From the NCBI RefSeq assembly GCF_003967355.1, contig NZ_BIFH01000025.1:186001-250000 (forward strand): DNA of 64,000 nucleotides. Reading direction: 5' to 3'. Positions 27,239 through 38,220 of the stretch are shown here, one piece after another. The notes below the pieces were generated by a model. It did not search any database, had not been told where the DNA came from, and saw only the letters and a list, made by a program, of their open reading frames with translations. The position numbers were made by a program, and so were the translations under genes. The stretch comes from Embleya hyalina (GTDB lineage: Bacteria; Actinomycetota; Actinomycetes; Streptomycetales; Streptomycetaceae). Every line of letters starts with the position of its first letter. Position 1 is the first letter of the stretch.

Positions 27239-28732
27239 ATGAACCACCACCCCGAACCCGTAGTGACCACCGCGCAGGGCGCTGTGCGCGGTCTGCACCG
27301 GGAGGACGGCACCGCCGCCTTCCTGAACATCCCCTATGCCGCCCCGCCCGTGGGCGCCGGCCGCTTCGCGCCGCCCGAGCCGCACGAGCCCTGGGACGGC
27401 GTCCGGGACGCCACGATCCCCGGCCCCAACTCACCGCAGTCCCAGCGCAAGCTCGGCAACATCGATCTGGCCCCCTACTTCGGCACCGGCTGGCACCGCG
27501 GCGAGGACTACCTCACCGTCAACGTCTTCGCGCCCGCCGTCGCGCGAAGCGACCTGCCGGTCATGGTGTTCGTACACGGCGGCGGCTTCGTCGCCGGGTC
27601 GACCCGGTCCACGCTGTACGACGGGTCCGCCTTCGCCCGCGACGGCGTGGTCCTCGTCACGCTCAACTACCGGCTCGGTATCGCCGGTTTCCTGGACCTG
27701 CCCGGAGCCCCCGCCAACCGCGGTCTGCTCGACGTCGTCGCCGCGCTGCGCTGGGTGCGGGAGAACATCGCCGGGTTCGGCGGTGCCCCGGACAACGTAA
27801 CGCTCTTCGGCCAGTCGGCCGGGGCCACCGTCGTCGGCGGCGTCCTCGCCACCGCGGAGGCCGCGGGTCTGTTCCGGCGGGCGATCGTGCAGAGCGGCAG
27901 CGGCCTGGGCGCGTTCAGTACCGAGCAGGCGGCCCGCGTCACCGCCGCGGCCGCCGAGGTCCTGGGTGTCGAGCCGCACACGGACGCCTTCGCGGAGATC
28001 TCCGACGAACGTCTGGTGGAGGCCGCTTCCAAACTCGCGGGCATCGACCTGCGGACCGCCACCCACCACGACCCGCTGATCGGCCTCAGTCCCTTCAGCC
28101 TGGTCCTGGACACCCAGCCCGCCGAAGCGGTCGCCGCCGGCCTCGCCGCCGGCGTCGACCTGCTCATCGGCACCAACACCGAGGAGGGCAACCTCTACCT
28201 GGTCCCCGTGGACAAGTACGCCACCTCGACCGCGGCCGACGTCAACGACGCGGCGATGCGCTCGCACCCGGATCCGGCCCGGCTCGTCGAGACCTACCGC
28301 AAGTCCCGCCCCGAGGCGTCCTTCGCGGAACTGCGCTCCGCCATCATGGCCGACGCCCTGTTCGGCGCGGGCACCCGCGCCCTGGCCGCCGCCCATGCCG
28401 CCCACCCGGAGTCCGCCACCTACGCCTACGAGTTCGCCTGGCGCTCCCAGGCCCTGGGCGGAGAACTCGGCGCCGCCCACGCCGTCGAGCTGCCCTTCGT
28501 CTTCGATCTCGCGGACCGGCCCGAGCTGAACGGCCCCAACGCCCTGCTCGGCCCCGACAAGCCCCCGGCGGGTCTCGCGCACCGCGTGCACGAGACCTGG
28601 ATTCGGTTCGCCGCCACCGGCGACCCCGGCTGGGACCCCTACGACCCCGATCGCAGGGCCACGATGCGCATCGACGCCGAGTGGACCCGGATCGACGACC
28701 CCCGCAGCCGGGAACGGCAGGCCTGGATCTGA
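27239..28732 (+). CDS. type-B carboxylesterase
   Basis: This 497-residue type-B carboxylesterase has FLNIPYAAPPVGAGRFAPPE at the N-terminus, the oxyanion region VFVHGGGFVAGSTRS, the nucleophile motif GQSAGATVVGG, an acidic residue in NTEEGNLYLV and the catalytic-His region GAAHAVELPFVFD. It lies 21 bp after the MBL gene and starts with ATG behind GGAAAGGCAG. It probably hydrolyses an ester in the same pathway as the neighbouring MBL hydrolase. No signal peptide is seen. It is not a close copy of the other carboxylesterase in this window (8928-10415). Confidence 0.9.
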   Translation: MNHHPEPVVTTAQGAVRGLHREDGTAAFLNIPYAAPPVGAGRFAPPEPHEPWDGVRDATIPGPNSPQSQRKLGNIDLAPYFGTGWHRGEDYLTVNVFAPAVARSDLPVMVFVHGGGFVAGSTRSTLYDGSAFARDGVVLVTLNYRLGIAGFLDLPGAPANRGLLDVVAALRWVRENIAGFGGAPDNVTLFGQSAGATVVGGVLATAEAAGLFRRAIVQSGSGLGAFSTEQAARVTAAAAEVLGVEPHTDAFAEISDERLVEAASKLAGIDLRTATHHDPLIGLSPFSLVLDTQPAEAVAAGLAAGVDLLIGTNTEEGNLYLVPVDKYATSTAADVNDAAMRSHPDPARLVETYRKSRPEASFAELRSAIMADALFGAGTRALAAAHAAHPESATYAYEFAWRSQALGGELGAAHAVELPFVFDLADRPELNGPNALLGPDKPPAGLAHRVHETWIRFAATGDPGWDPYDPDRRATMRIDAEWTRIDDPRSRERQAWI

Positions 28733-28793
28733 CACCCAAATGTGTGTTGCCCGCTCCCCCCTTTCAGGGATCACCACCGCTTCGAGGAAGACC

Positions 28794-29177
28794 GTGACCA
28801 GAACCGTCATCACCACCGGGAACGCCCCCTCTCTCCCGGCCCCGCTCTCCCAGGGCATCCGCAAGGGCCCCATCCTGCAGGTCTCCGGACAGCTCCCCTT
28901 CGACCCGGACACCGGCGCGGTCGTCGGCACCACCGTCGCCGAGCAGACCGCACAGGTGCTGCGCAATGTCACCGCCGTACTCGAGGCGGCCGGCGCGGGC
29001 CTGGCGGACGTCGTCATGCTCCGCGTCCACCTCACCGACCCCGCCCACCTGCCCGAGCTGAACGAGGCATACGCGGCAGCCGTCGGCGAGCCCTTCCCCG
29101 CCCGCACCACCGTCTACATGCGGCTCCCACCGGGACTCCTCGTGGAGATCGACGCCCTGGCCGTGCTGGACGACTGA
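28794..29177 (+). CDS. RidA family (YjgF/YER057c/UK114) protein
   Basis: The 127-residue RidA-family protein contains GPILQVSGQLPFDPDTG, TVAEQTAQVLRNVTAVLEAA, VVMLRVHLTDPAHLPELNEA and the signature PARTTVYMRLPPGLLVEIDA. RidA enzymes deaminate reactive enamine/imine intermediates or act as small-molecule hydrolases in catabolic pathways. The start is taken at GTG 28794 behind GAGGAAG. It is the last gene of the MBL-esterase-RidA operon, and a strong hairpin follows. Confidence 0.9.
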   Translation: MTRTVITTGNAPSLPAPLSQGIRKGPILQVSGQLPFDPDTGAVVGTTVAEQTAQVLRNVTAVLEAAGAGLADVVMLRVHLTDPAHLPELNEAYAAAVGEPFPARTTVYMRLPPGLLVEIDALAVLDD

Positions 29178-29195
29178 CACGGCCGCAACACAAGG

Positions 29196-29233
29196 CCGGT
29201 CCGGCGCGGTTCGAGGGGACCGCGCCGGGCCGG
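29196..29233 (+). terminator. strong hairpin terminator of the MBL operon
   Basis: CCGGTCCGGCGCGGT (29196-29210) pairs with ACCGCGCCGGGCCGG (29219-29233) at 14 of 15 positions around an eight-base loop. It lies 18 bp after the RidA stop and could also serve the convergent CsoR-family gene. Confidence 0.75.
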
Positions 29234-29289
29234 GGTCGATGGTCGGATGAGGCGCCCGTGCCGCCCGCGCGGCCGGTCGTCCCGGGACG

Positions 29290-31992
<2,703 letters not shown>

Positions 31993-32011
31993 TCACCGAA
32001 GGAGGCCTGAC

Positions 32012-32401
32012 ATGGGCTACGACCGCACCGTGCGCGTCGACACCGACTTCACCACCACCGTCGCCGCGGTACGCGACGCGCTCGCCGCCCACGGGTTCGG
32101 CGTGCTCACCGAGATCGACGTCACCGCGACGCTCCGGGCCAAGATCGGCGCCGAGATGGAGGACTACCTGATCCTCGGTGCCTGCAACCCGGCGCTCGCC
32201 CACCGCGCCCTGGACGCCGACCGCGCGATCGGGCTGCTACTGCCGTGCAACGTGGTCGTGCGCCGCGACGGCGAGCGCACCCTCGTCCAGGCACTGGACC
32301 CCATGACCATGGTCGCGCTCACCGGCGACGCGGCCCTGGAGCCGGTCGCCCGCGAGGCGGCCGCCCACCTCGACGCGGCCCTCGCCGCCCTCGCCGCGTG
32401 A
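32012..32401 (+). CDS. DUF302 protein
   Basis: The 129-residue DUF302 protein has the core VAAVRDALAAHGFGVLTEID, LILGACNPALAHRALDAD and LLLPCNVVVRRDGERTLVQA, with two conserved cysteines in GACNP and LPCN. DUF302 proteins are small and often sit beside sulfur, rhodanese or metal-stress genes; their biochemical role is not established. ATG 32012 has a GGAGG site. Its stop overlaps the next start (GTGA), so the two are translationally coupled. A CsoR-type inverted repeat lies just upstream. Confidence 0.9.
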   Translation: MGYDRTVRVDTDFTTTVAAVRDALAAHGFGVLTEIDVTATLRAKIGAEMEDYLILGACNPALAHRALDADRAIGLLLPCNVVVRRDGERTLVQALDPMTMVALTGDAALEPVAREAAAHLDAALAALAA

Positions 32402-32646
32402 CCACCCGTACCGGACGCCGGGACCGGGAACAGCGGGTGGACTTCCTCACCTTCATGAGCGGCCCGACCGGACGGGCCCTGCGCATCGCGGCCGGCACCG
32501 CCATGATCGCCACCGGCGTGACACTCGGCGGCGGCTGGTGGGCCCTCGCGGCCCTGGGCCTGCTCCCACTCCTCACCGGCGCGCTCGGCATCTGCCCAGT
32601 CACCATGCTCGCCAACCACAGGTCGCACCTGCGCGAGCACGGCTGA
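32398..32646 (+). CDS. DUF2892 (YgaP-like) membrane protein
   Basis: This 82-residue inner-membrane protein of the DUF2892 type has two short helices, visible as GRALRIAAGTAMIATGVTLG and WWALAALGLLPLLTGALG, followed by the family's ICPVTML cysteine motif. In many bacteria this domain is fused or adjacent to rhodanese and persulfide-handling proteins (YgaP). It starts at GTG 32398 inside the DUF302 stop; an alternative GTG lies at 32437. With the C-N-C regulator it makes a sulfur-species response plausible. Confidence 0.8.
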   Translation: MTTRTGRRDREQRVDFLTFMSGPTGRALRIAAGTAMIATGVTLGGGWWALAALGLLPLLTGALGICPVTMLANHRSHLREHG

Positions 32647-32764
32647 CCCGGCCCCGGGGTCCCGGGCGATCCGGGAATCACCGTGCGCGCAAGGGCCGTT
32701 CGCCGTCCGCTTCAACGGTGCGATCCTTTGGCGTTGCTTTCGCGAGAACCGAAGCCGCTTCAGC

Positions 32765-32819
32765 GCGAACCCGAGGGTCCGACGCCCCGATATCGGGGGT
32801 TGGGCCCTCCGGTTCGCGG
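32765..32819. repeat. 55-bp nested inverted repeat
   Basis: The outer arms CGCGAACCCGAGGGTC (32765-32780) and GGCCCTCCGGTTCGCG (32804-32819) pair at 14 of 16 positions. A perfect inner palindrome, CCCCGATATCGGGG, occupies 32786-32799. It lies between the DUF2892 gene and an integrase remnant, so it could be a bidirectional terminator or part of a lost mobile element such as an attachment or end sequence. Confidence 0.65.
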
Positions 32820-32941
32820 TGAAGTCGCGGGATCGCCCACCAGCGGCCGCTCCAAGAGAGCGCGCACGGAGTTCGCGCAGCGGATCCGGTCGAGAACAGG
32901 GAGACCGGCCGGCCGGACCACAGCCCGGACATCTTCCCGGC

Positions 32942-33301
32942 CTAGGTCACCAAACCGTGCTCGGCCAGGCTCCGTGCGAGTAGGTCCAGGCCACTCCCAT
33001 AGAGCTGCGAAGCACAGAATTGCCGAAGGACATGCGGCGTCAACTTGTCTGCCCAGCCCGCAAGATGCGCTTCGACCGCGTTGTCGGGTCCACCTCGCAG
33101 GGCGTCGTCGCCGACCGGGCGGCCCGAGCCGCGGGCGCCCTTACCGTGGCGAACGTGGAGCTTGCCGAAGCGTCCCGGGTCCCACTTGATGTCGGCCGGG
33201 TCGAGCTCGCATGCCTCGCCGACCCGCGGGCCGACCTGGGACATCAGCTTCGAGGCGGTGTGGTTCCGGGCGGTCGGTGCGAGCTTCCGGCAGGTCGCCA
33301 A
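32942..33301 (-). pseudogene. tyrosine recombinase (integrase) remnant
   Basis: The minus strand encodes NHTASKLMSQVGPRVGEACE, the region of the first catalytic Arg of XerC/integrase-like recombinases, then IKWDPGRFGKLHVRHGKGAR. After a deletion comes AEHLxGWADKLTPHVLRQFC-type sequence (HVLRQ for the usual HxLRH) with ASQLYGSGLDLLA. It then loses the usual LLGH and tyrosine segments and stops. The core Arg-His block is damaged and the catalytic Tyr is missing, so it is inactive. It marks past integration or a former phage/ICE border. Confidence 0.8.
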
Positions 33302-33383
33302 CTCGCCTCCCCAGCCGGTGCTCTCAAGGCATCGCGACGGTTCTGCTAGTCACTGGTACCGGGATATAGCTATGCTCCTGGGC

Positions 33384-33647
33384 ATGAGTAAGCAGACGAA
33401 CATCCGGCTGGACGAGGCCGTCAAGGCCGCCGCCGAGGAGCGGGCCAAGCGCCGTGGCCTGAGCCTGCAGGGGTATGTGGCCGATCTGATCGAGCAGGAC
33501 GTGAACGAGTCGCGCGCCGCGTTCATGGCCGGCGCCGCGACGTTCCTGGCGGAGTACGCCGACCGGTTCGAGACGGAGTTCGGCGAGGACCGCTACCCGG
33601 GCCTTTCGGTGGAGTCGACGCGGACCGCGCCGCGGGACGCCGCGTGA
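33384..33647 (+). CDS. ribbon-helix-helix-like antitoxin
   Basis: The 87-residue protein starts MSKQTNIRLDEAVKAAAEER, with AKRRGLSLQGYVADLIEQDV. The short N-terminal strand followed by two helices resembles CopG/Arc-type ribbon-helix-helix DNA-binding antitoxins. The acidic C-terminal part (ATFLAEYADRFETEFGED) could wrap a toxin. Its stop overlaps the GTG start of the following Fic-like gene, the usual coupling of antitoxin and toxin. A short AT-rich stretch (GGATATAGCTATGC) upstream may be its autoregulated promoter. Confidence 0.75.
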   Translation: MSKQTNIRLDEAVKAAAEERAKRRGLSLQGYVADLIEQDVNESRAAFMAGAATFLAEYADRFETEFGEDRYPGLSVESTRTAPRDAA

Positions 33648-34009
33648 ACCTGCGGATCGACCTCGCCTGGATCCTGGCGGTCGCCCAGCAGATCCCCGGC
33701 GACCCCCAGGTCGTGGACTACGGCGTGCCGATCGCGGCCGACGCCCGCCACCGCGCGGAGATCCTCGACCACGAGGTCTACCCCGAGCCGCACCACAAAG
33801 CCGCCGCGCTGCTGTGCGAACTCGCCCGCAATCCGAGCCTCGAGGCGCGGAACCTGCTGTTCGCGGCCACCGTCACCGCGGCCTACCTCGCCGCCTGCGG
33901 CCTCCCGGTGAGCCCCGGCCTCGACACCGTCCTCCCCCTGGCCCACGCGGCGCGCGAAGGCCTCCCGGTACGCGAGGTCGCCATCCAACTCAAGACCTGG
34001 ACGAGCTGA
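33644..34009 (+). CDS. Fic/Doc-like toxin component lacking the Fic motif
   Basis: This 121-residue all-helical protein belongs to the small Fic/Doc-like toxins annotated in Streptomyces toxin-antitoxin pairs: MNLRIDLAWILAVAQQIPGD, then ARHRAEILDHEVYPEPHHKA and NPSLEARNLLFAATVTAAYL. Active Doc/Fic enzymes have HxFx(D/E)GN before the last core helix. Here the corresponding stretch is NPSLEARN, so the catalytic His and the GN are absent. It could act by a different mechanism or be an inactive relative. The GTG start overlaps the antitoxin stop by four bases. Confidence 0.7.
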   Translation: MNLRIDLAWILAVAQQIPGDPQVVDYGVPIAADARHRAEILDHEVYPEPHHKAAALLCELARNPSLEARNLLFAATVTAAYLAACGLPVSPGLDTVLPLAHAAREGLPVREVAIQLKTWTS

Positions 34010-34158
34010 CCCACCCGGCGGCAAGAACACCCGAGACGAGGGTTGGTCGCCGTCACGGGCCATCCGGGCGCCGGGATCGACGAGCAGGAGATCCGCTTCC
34101 CGGGCGGGCCCTCGTCACCGGCATGACGCGGCCCCGCCCGACCACGCGCGGGCTGCGG

Positions 34159-35385
34159 TCAGCCGGACGTGCCGCAGAACGTGTGTTTCATGATGTTGTC
34201 GACGGCCCTGCCGTGGTCCGGCGTCACGTTCGACCCGTACGGGTTGAACACGACCACGACCGTCGTGCGCCCATCCGGGCTCGCGTACATCCCGGTACGG
34301 GTACCGATCGCCGCGCCGCCGAGGCCCCACGGATCGGGGGCACAGGTCAGCGGCCAGTTGCCCAGGCCGAGTCCGTATCCGTCCTCGCCGCCGCGGACCG
34401 TCTTCTTCATCTCGGCGAGTTCGGCCGGGCGCAGCAGTTTGCCGGAGAGCAGGGCCGCGTCGAAGCGGGCCAGGTCCCGGGTCGTCGAGATCATCTGCCC
34501 CGAGGCACCCGCCCCGGACATGTTCAGGCGGGTGACGTCGAAGACCCGGCCGCCGTTGCGCAGATAGGCCTTCGCGTAGGGGCGGTCGAGTTCCGGCGAG
34601 TCGCCGGGGAAACCGGTGTCACGCATATCCAAAGGACGCAGGATGCGGCGTTCGACCTCTTCGGCGTAGGTCCTTCCGGTGACCCGTTCGATGATCATCC
34701 CGGCGAGCAGGTAATTGGTGTTGGAGTAGTGGAAGTCGTCCCTACCCGGTGTGGTGGTCATGGGTCTGCGCAGGGACGCGATCGAGAGTTCGCGCGCGGT
34801 TCGGGTCTGCCATCGACCCGTGCGCAGCCACGTTCGGACGGCGGCCTCGTTCGTGAAGTCCGGGAACAGGGCAGGGTCGTCGGTGTAGTCGGGAATGCCG
34901 GACGTGTGGTTGAGCAGATGACGCAGGCGGACCGGTTCGCCTGCCGGCCCATGGGGAACGCGCAGACCCGGCAGGTACGCGTCGATCGGGTCGTCGAGAC
35001 GAAGCCTGCCCTCACCGACCAGTTGTAGGACGACGGTGGCCACCAGCGCCTTGGTGGTGCTGCCGACCCGGAAGCGGCCGTCGGGACGGACGGGCGCCTT
35101 CGTGTCGCGGTCGCGGACGCCGGCGGAGCCGCGCCAGACGACGTTCCCGTCCCGGCGGACCTCGATGGCGGCGGCGGTGGAGATGTCGCCGGCGACCAGG
35201 GCCTCGAGGTCGGCGGCCAGACCGACGGTGTCGACGGGGACGACGCCGCGCGGTGGTGTTGGTGGGGCCGCTGCGTCTGCAGCGGCGGCGGCGGTCGCGG
35301 TGGCGAGGGCGAGTGACATGGCGGCGGACAGGCCGACCGTGACCCGAACGAGCCGTGAGCCGAGGGCGCGCGAAAGGGCGGGCAC
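34159..35385 (-). CDS. secreted beta-lactamase-like serine hydrolase (D,D-peptidase family)
   Basis: This 408-residue exported protein starts at GTG 35385 behind GGGAGG, with signal sequence LGSRLVRVTVGLSAAMSLAL to AAAA. It carries the class-C beta-lactamase/D-alanyl-D-alanine carboxypeptidase motifs: SxxK in VGSTTKALVA, HTSGIPDYTDDP, and YxN in FHYSNTNYLLAG. The third motif region is WGLGGAAIGTRTGMYASPDG. Family members trim peptidoglycan or hydrolyse esters and amides. The gene ends a minus-strand series with the SRPBCC and aldo/keto reductase genes but is 240 bp away, so it may have its own promoter. Confidence 0.9.
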   Translation of the reverse strand: MPALSRALGSRLVRVTVGLSAAMSLALATATAAAAADAAAPPTPPRGVVPVDTVGLAADLEALVAGDISTAAAIEVRRDGNVVWRGSAGVRDRDTKAPVRPDGRFRVGSTTKALVATVVLQLVGEGRLRLDDPIDAYLPGLRVPHGPAGEPVRLRHLLNHTSGIPDYTDDPALFPDFTNEAAVRTWLRTGRWQTRTARELSIASLRRPMTTTPGRDDFHYSNTNYLLAGMIIERVTGRTYAEEVERRILRPLDMRDTGFPGDSPELDRPYAKAYLRNGGRVFDVTRLNMSGAGASGQMISTTRDLARFDAALLSGKLLRPAELAEMKKTVRGGEDGYGLGLGNWPLTCAPDPWGLGGAAIGTRTGMYASPDGRTTVVVVFNPYGSNVTPDHGRAVDNIMKHTFCGTSG

Positions 35386-35626
35386 GCTTTCCTCCCGAGG
35401 TCGGAGCGCGGGTTGACGGACCCAAACCTTCCGTTCGACCGCAGGTCGCGTCATCGTCCTCGCGAGGGAGGGATACTCCCCGAGACGACCCGCACGAACG
35501 CCCCGATCCTCTCGGGGACTTCCCCCAGGGGAATACCCGGAGACCGAACGCGGTGTGAGTGGTCACACGGCCCGGCCCGGGTACGCGGGGTGCGTACCCG
35601 GGCCGCAGGTGGGTGACCTCTGGGTG

Positions 35627-36049
35627 TCAGGCGGAGAGGGTCTTGTGGAGGGCTTCGAGGCCGTCGGCGTAGATGCCGGTGAACAGGTCGACGACTTCCT
35701 GGTCGGTGGCGCCCTTGGGGTGGAAGCGGCCGGACCACTGGACCTCGGCGACGTCGTCGCGGCCGGGGACGGTGTGGACGCGGATGGTGGAGACGTAGCC
35801 GTCGTCGACCGGGAACGGGGCTTGGAGGATGGCGTAGCTGTACTGGCGCTCGGTCTCGTTGAAGTCGACGAGGCGTTCGATGATCACTTCGCCCTCGGGG
35901 TTCTTCAGCCGGCGCACCCGGCCGCCCTCGGCGGCGACGCTCTCGGGGATGTAGGGGAGCCAGTCGGGCAGGGCGTCGAAGCCGCCGATGAGGCTCCACA
36001 CCTTCTCGGGCGAGGCCGGGACGATGCGGCTGACTGAGGTGGAGGCCAT
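35627..36049 (-). CDS. SRPBCC-family (START-like) protein
   Basis: This 140-residue SRPBCC/polyketide-cyclase-like protein begins MASTSVSRIVPASPEKVWSL, with IGGFDALPDWLPYIPESVAA and LVDFNETERQYSYAILQAPF. The fold has a deep hydrophobic pocket for a small ligand; no catalytic function is assigned. The ATG follows GGAGAAAC. It lies 52 bp downstream of the aldo/keto reductase gene, so the two form an operon, perhaps acting on one lipophilic substrate. Confidence 0.88.
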   Translation of the reverse strand: MASTSVSRIVPASPEKVWSLIGGFDALPDWLPYIPESVAAEGGRVRRLKNPEGEVIIERLVDFNETERQYSYAILQAPFPVDDGYVSTIRVHTVPGRDDVAEVQWSGRFHPKGATDQEVVDLFTGIYADGLEALHKTLSA

Positions 36050-36101
36050 GGTCGTTTCTCCTGGATTGCGGTGTCGGGTGAGGGGTTCGGGGCGGGTGGG
36101 A

Positions 36102-37112
36102 TCAGGCGCCGTCGGGGAGGGGGGCGGCGGGGCTGACCAGGCCTGCGGCGCGCAGGTCGTGCCAGAACGCGGCCGGGATCTTCTCGTCGAGGGCGGCGAT
36201 GTCCTCGGCGATGCGGCTGGGCTTGGTGGCGCCGGGGACGGCGGCGTCGGCCACCGGGTGGGCCAGGGAGAACTGCAGGGCGGCGGCCTTGATGGAGATG
36301 CCGTGCTCGGCGGTGAGTTCCTTGAGGCGGTCGACCTTCGCGATGATCTCCGGCGGGGCCTGCTGGTACTCGAAGTGGGCGCCGCCGGCGAGGATGCCGG
36401 AGCTGTAGGGGCCGCCGACGACCATGCCGACGCCCTGCTCCTGGGCCATCGGCAGCAGGCGCTGGAGGGCGTGCTCGTGGTCGAGGAGGGTGTAGCGGCC
36501 GGCGAGGAGGAAGCCGTCGGGCTGCGGCTCGTCGAGGGCGAGGGTGAGCTCGATGGGTTCGGTCTTGTTGACGCCCAGGCCCCACGCCTTGATGACGCCC
36601 TCGTCGCGCAGGCGGGACAGGACGCGGAAGGCGCCGGTGCGGGCCTCCTCGAACTTGCCCAGCCACGCGTCGCCGTGGAAGTCCTGGGCGATGTCGTGGA
36701 CCCAGACGATGTCCAGACGGTCCACGCCGAGGCGCTTCAGGCTGCCCTCGATGGAGCGTTCGGTGGCGTCGGCGGTCCACTCGTGGACGATCCTGTTGGG
36801 GTTCCCGTGCTCGAAGATGCCGCCCTTCTCGCCGAAGTCGGGGGCGGCGGTCTCGTGCTCGTCGAGGATGACGCGGCCGACCTTGGTCGACAGGACGTAC
36901 TCGTCGCGGGGCTTGCCGGCGAGGACTTGGCCCAGGCGCTCCTCGGAGAGGCCGGCACCGTAGAAGGGGGCGGTGTCGTAGTAGCGGATGCCCTGGTCCC
37001 AGGCGGCCTCGACGGTGGCGCGGGCCTCCTCGTCGGGGATCGCGCGGAACATGTTGCCGAGCGGGGCGGTGCCGAAGCCGAGCCGGCCGGGAAGGATTTT
37101 CTTGAGCGACAT
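36102..37112 (-). CDS. aldo/keto reductase (aldose dehydrogenase-like)
   Basis: This 336-residue aldo/keto reductase contains GRLGFGTAPLGNMFRAIPDE. The tetrad is Asp46 and Tyr51 (YYDTAPFYGAG), Lys77 (LSTKVGRV) and a His in LDIVWVHDIAQD. It resembles L-fucose/D-threo-aldose 1-dehydrogenases, so oxidation of a sugar is possible. ATG 37112 follows AAAGGCACC. It forms an operon with the SRPBCC gene. An AT-rich stretch at about 37226-37257 (CTATCTACAAGCC, AGACAATAG) probably holds its promoter. The divergent MarR gene that might once have controlled it is dead. Confidence 0.92.
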   Translation of the reverse strand: MSLKKILPGRLGFGTAPLGNMFRAIPDEEARATVEAAWDQGIRYYDTAPFYGAGLSEERLGQVLAGKPRDEYVLSTKVGRVILDEHETAAPDFGEKGGIFEHGNPNRIVHEWTADATERSIEGSLKRLGVDRLDIVWVHDIAQDFHGDAWLGKFEEARTGAFRVLSRLRDEGVIKAWGLGVNKTEPIELTLALDEPQPDGFLLAGRYTLLDHEHALQRLLPMAQEQGVGMVVGGPYSSGILAGGAHFEYQQAPPEIIAKVDRLKELTAEHGISIKAAALQFSLAHPVADAAVPGATKPSRIAEDIAALDEKIPAAFWHDLRAAGLVSPAAPLPDGA

Positions 37113-37596
37113 GATGGTGCCTTTTCGATCGGTGGTGCCGGGGTACGACTGCGTTCCCGGCGTGGGTGGGGCATGAGGAGGCGGATGCCTCTGCGGGCCG
37201 GAATCCACGACCCGAGTAGATGCAGAAGCTATCTACAAGCCAAGACAATAGTTGCAGACGCGCGGTAATGCAAGCGCGTCTCGCGCGCCGGGCCTCCGGG
37301 GCGGGCCGCCGAGTCCGTAAAACGCGACCCTTCCCCCGAACAACCTCACTGCGGTCCGGGCGGGCCCGCAAGCCGGGGGCGTCCACACGACGACCGCCCC
37401 GTCCGCCGACGACGGCCCGCCGCAGGCGCCGGGGCAGCCCCGCGGGCGTGTCGGACACCCGCCCCGGCCGGCCCGTTCGAGTCCCCGAGGCGGGGCGGGT
37501 TCATCACCCGACGCACGGGCCGGGCCGGACCTGATGTGATTCGGGCCCCTCGCCGGCGATCCGGGGGTCGGTCGCATCCCGAAGGAGCCCGCACCC
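37113..37596. other. divergent promoter region
   Basis: No gene. The only AT-rich island (about 37226-37257) presumably carries the promoter of the aldo/keto reductase operon. The rest is GC-rich sequence up to the mutated start of the MarR pseudogene. Confidence 0.4.
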
Positions 37597-38043
37597 ACGA
37601 CCACCACGGACCCCGAGCCGAGCGCTCTCGCCGACGGATGGGCGGCCCTGTCCCTGCCGCGCGGCAGGATCGCGACGCACACCGAGCGCGCCCTCCGGTC
37701 CCGGCACGACCTCGGCGTGCGGGAGTACTCACCGCTCGACGTGCCCGGCCGCCGGCACGACGGCGAGGGCGGTCACCCGCAGATGAGACGGGTCGCCGAC
37801 GCGGTCGCACTCGGCCTGAGCGTGACCACCCGCCTGGTCGACCGTCCGGAGGAGCGCGGCCTGCCGTCCCGGTGCCCGCGCCCGACCGATCGGCGCGGCA
37901 TCCACACCGACGTCACCGAGAGCGGCCCGAGGCTCCTCGAGCAGGCGCGGCCGACGAACGACGCCGCCCTTCGGGACGCGCTCGACGGCGCGGCCACGAA
38001 CCCGGAGCCGGCGTCGCCCGTCGCGGCCGTGGATGCGGTGTAG
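37597..38043 (+). pseudogene. MarR-family regulator with lost start codon
   Basis: An open frame of 148 codons reads ACG-ACC-ACC-ACG (T-T-T-T), DPEPSALADGWAALSLPRGR, then TERALRSRHDLGVREYSPLD, ADAVALGLSVTTRLVDRPEE and PTDRRGIHTDVTESGPRLLE. This is a full-length MarR protein including the winged-helix wing (DRRG). No ATG or GTG opens it. An AAGGAG site lies nine bases before an ACG where an ATG is expected (37597), so the start codon seems mutated. Several conserved Leu are Pro. The first usable GTG (37717) would remove the N-terminal helix. Confidence 0.75.
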
Positions 38044-38220
38044 GCCCCGCGCCGAGTCCCCCTGCCTACCGCACGGCCCCCTACCCCGGCCCGCGCCGTC
38101 GGGTCGGACCGGGGAGCCGGGCCTTCCGATCCCCCCGAGGCCCCGGATTGCGCATCCCGTCGCACGGCCGGATCGTGAGGCTATGCCGAGCCACCCCAGG
38201 GCCCGAAGCGGCGGGCCGAC

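Noticed and set aside
37226-37257. AT-rich stretch considered as a MarR operator
   Set aside because: Only the outer CTAT/ATAG ends are inverted; the interior shows no convincing dyad, so it is kept as a probable promoter only.
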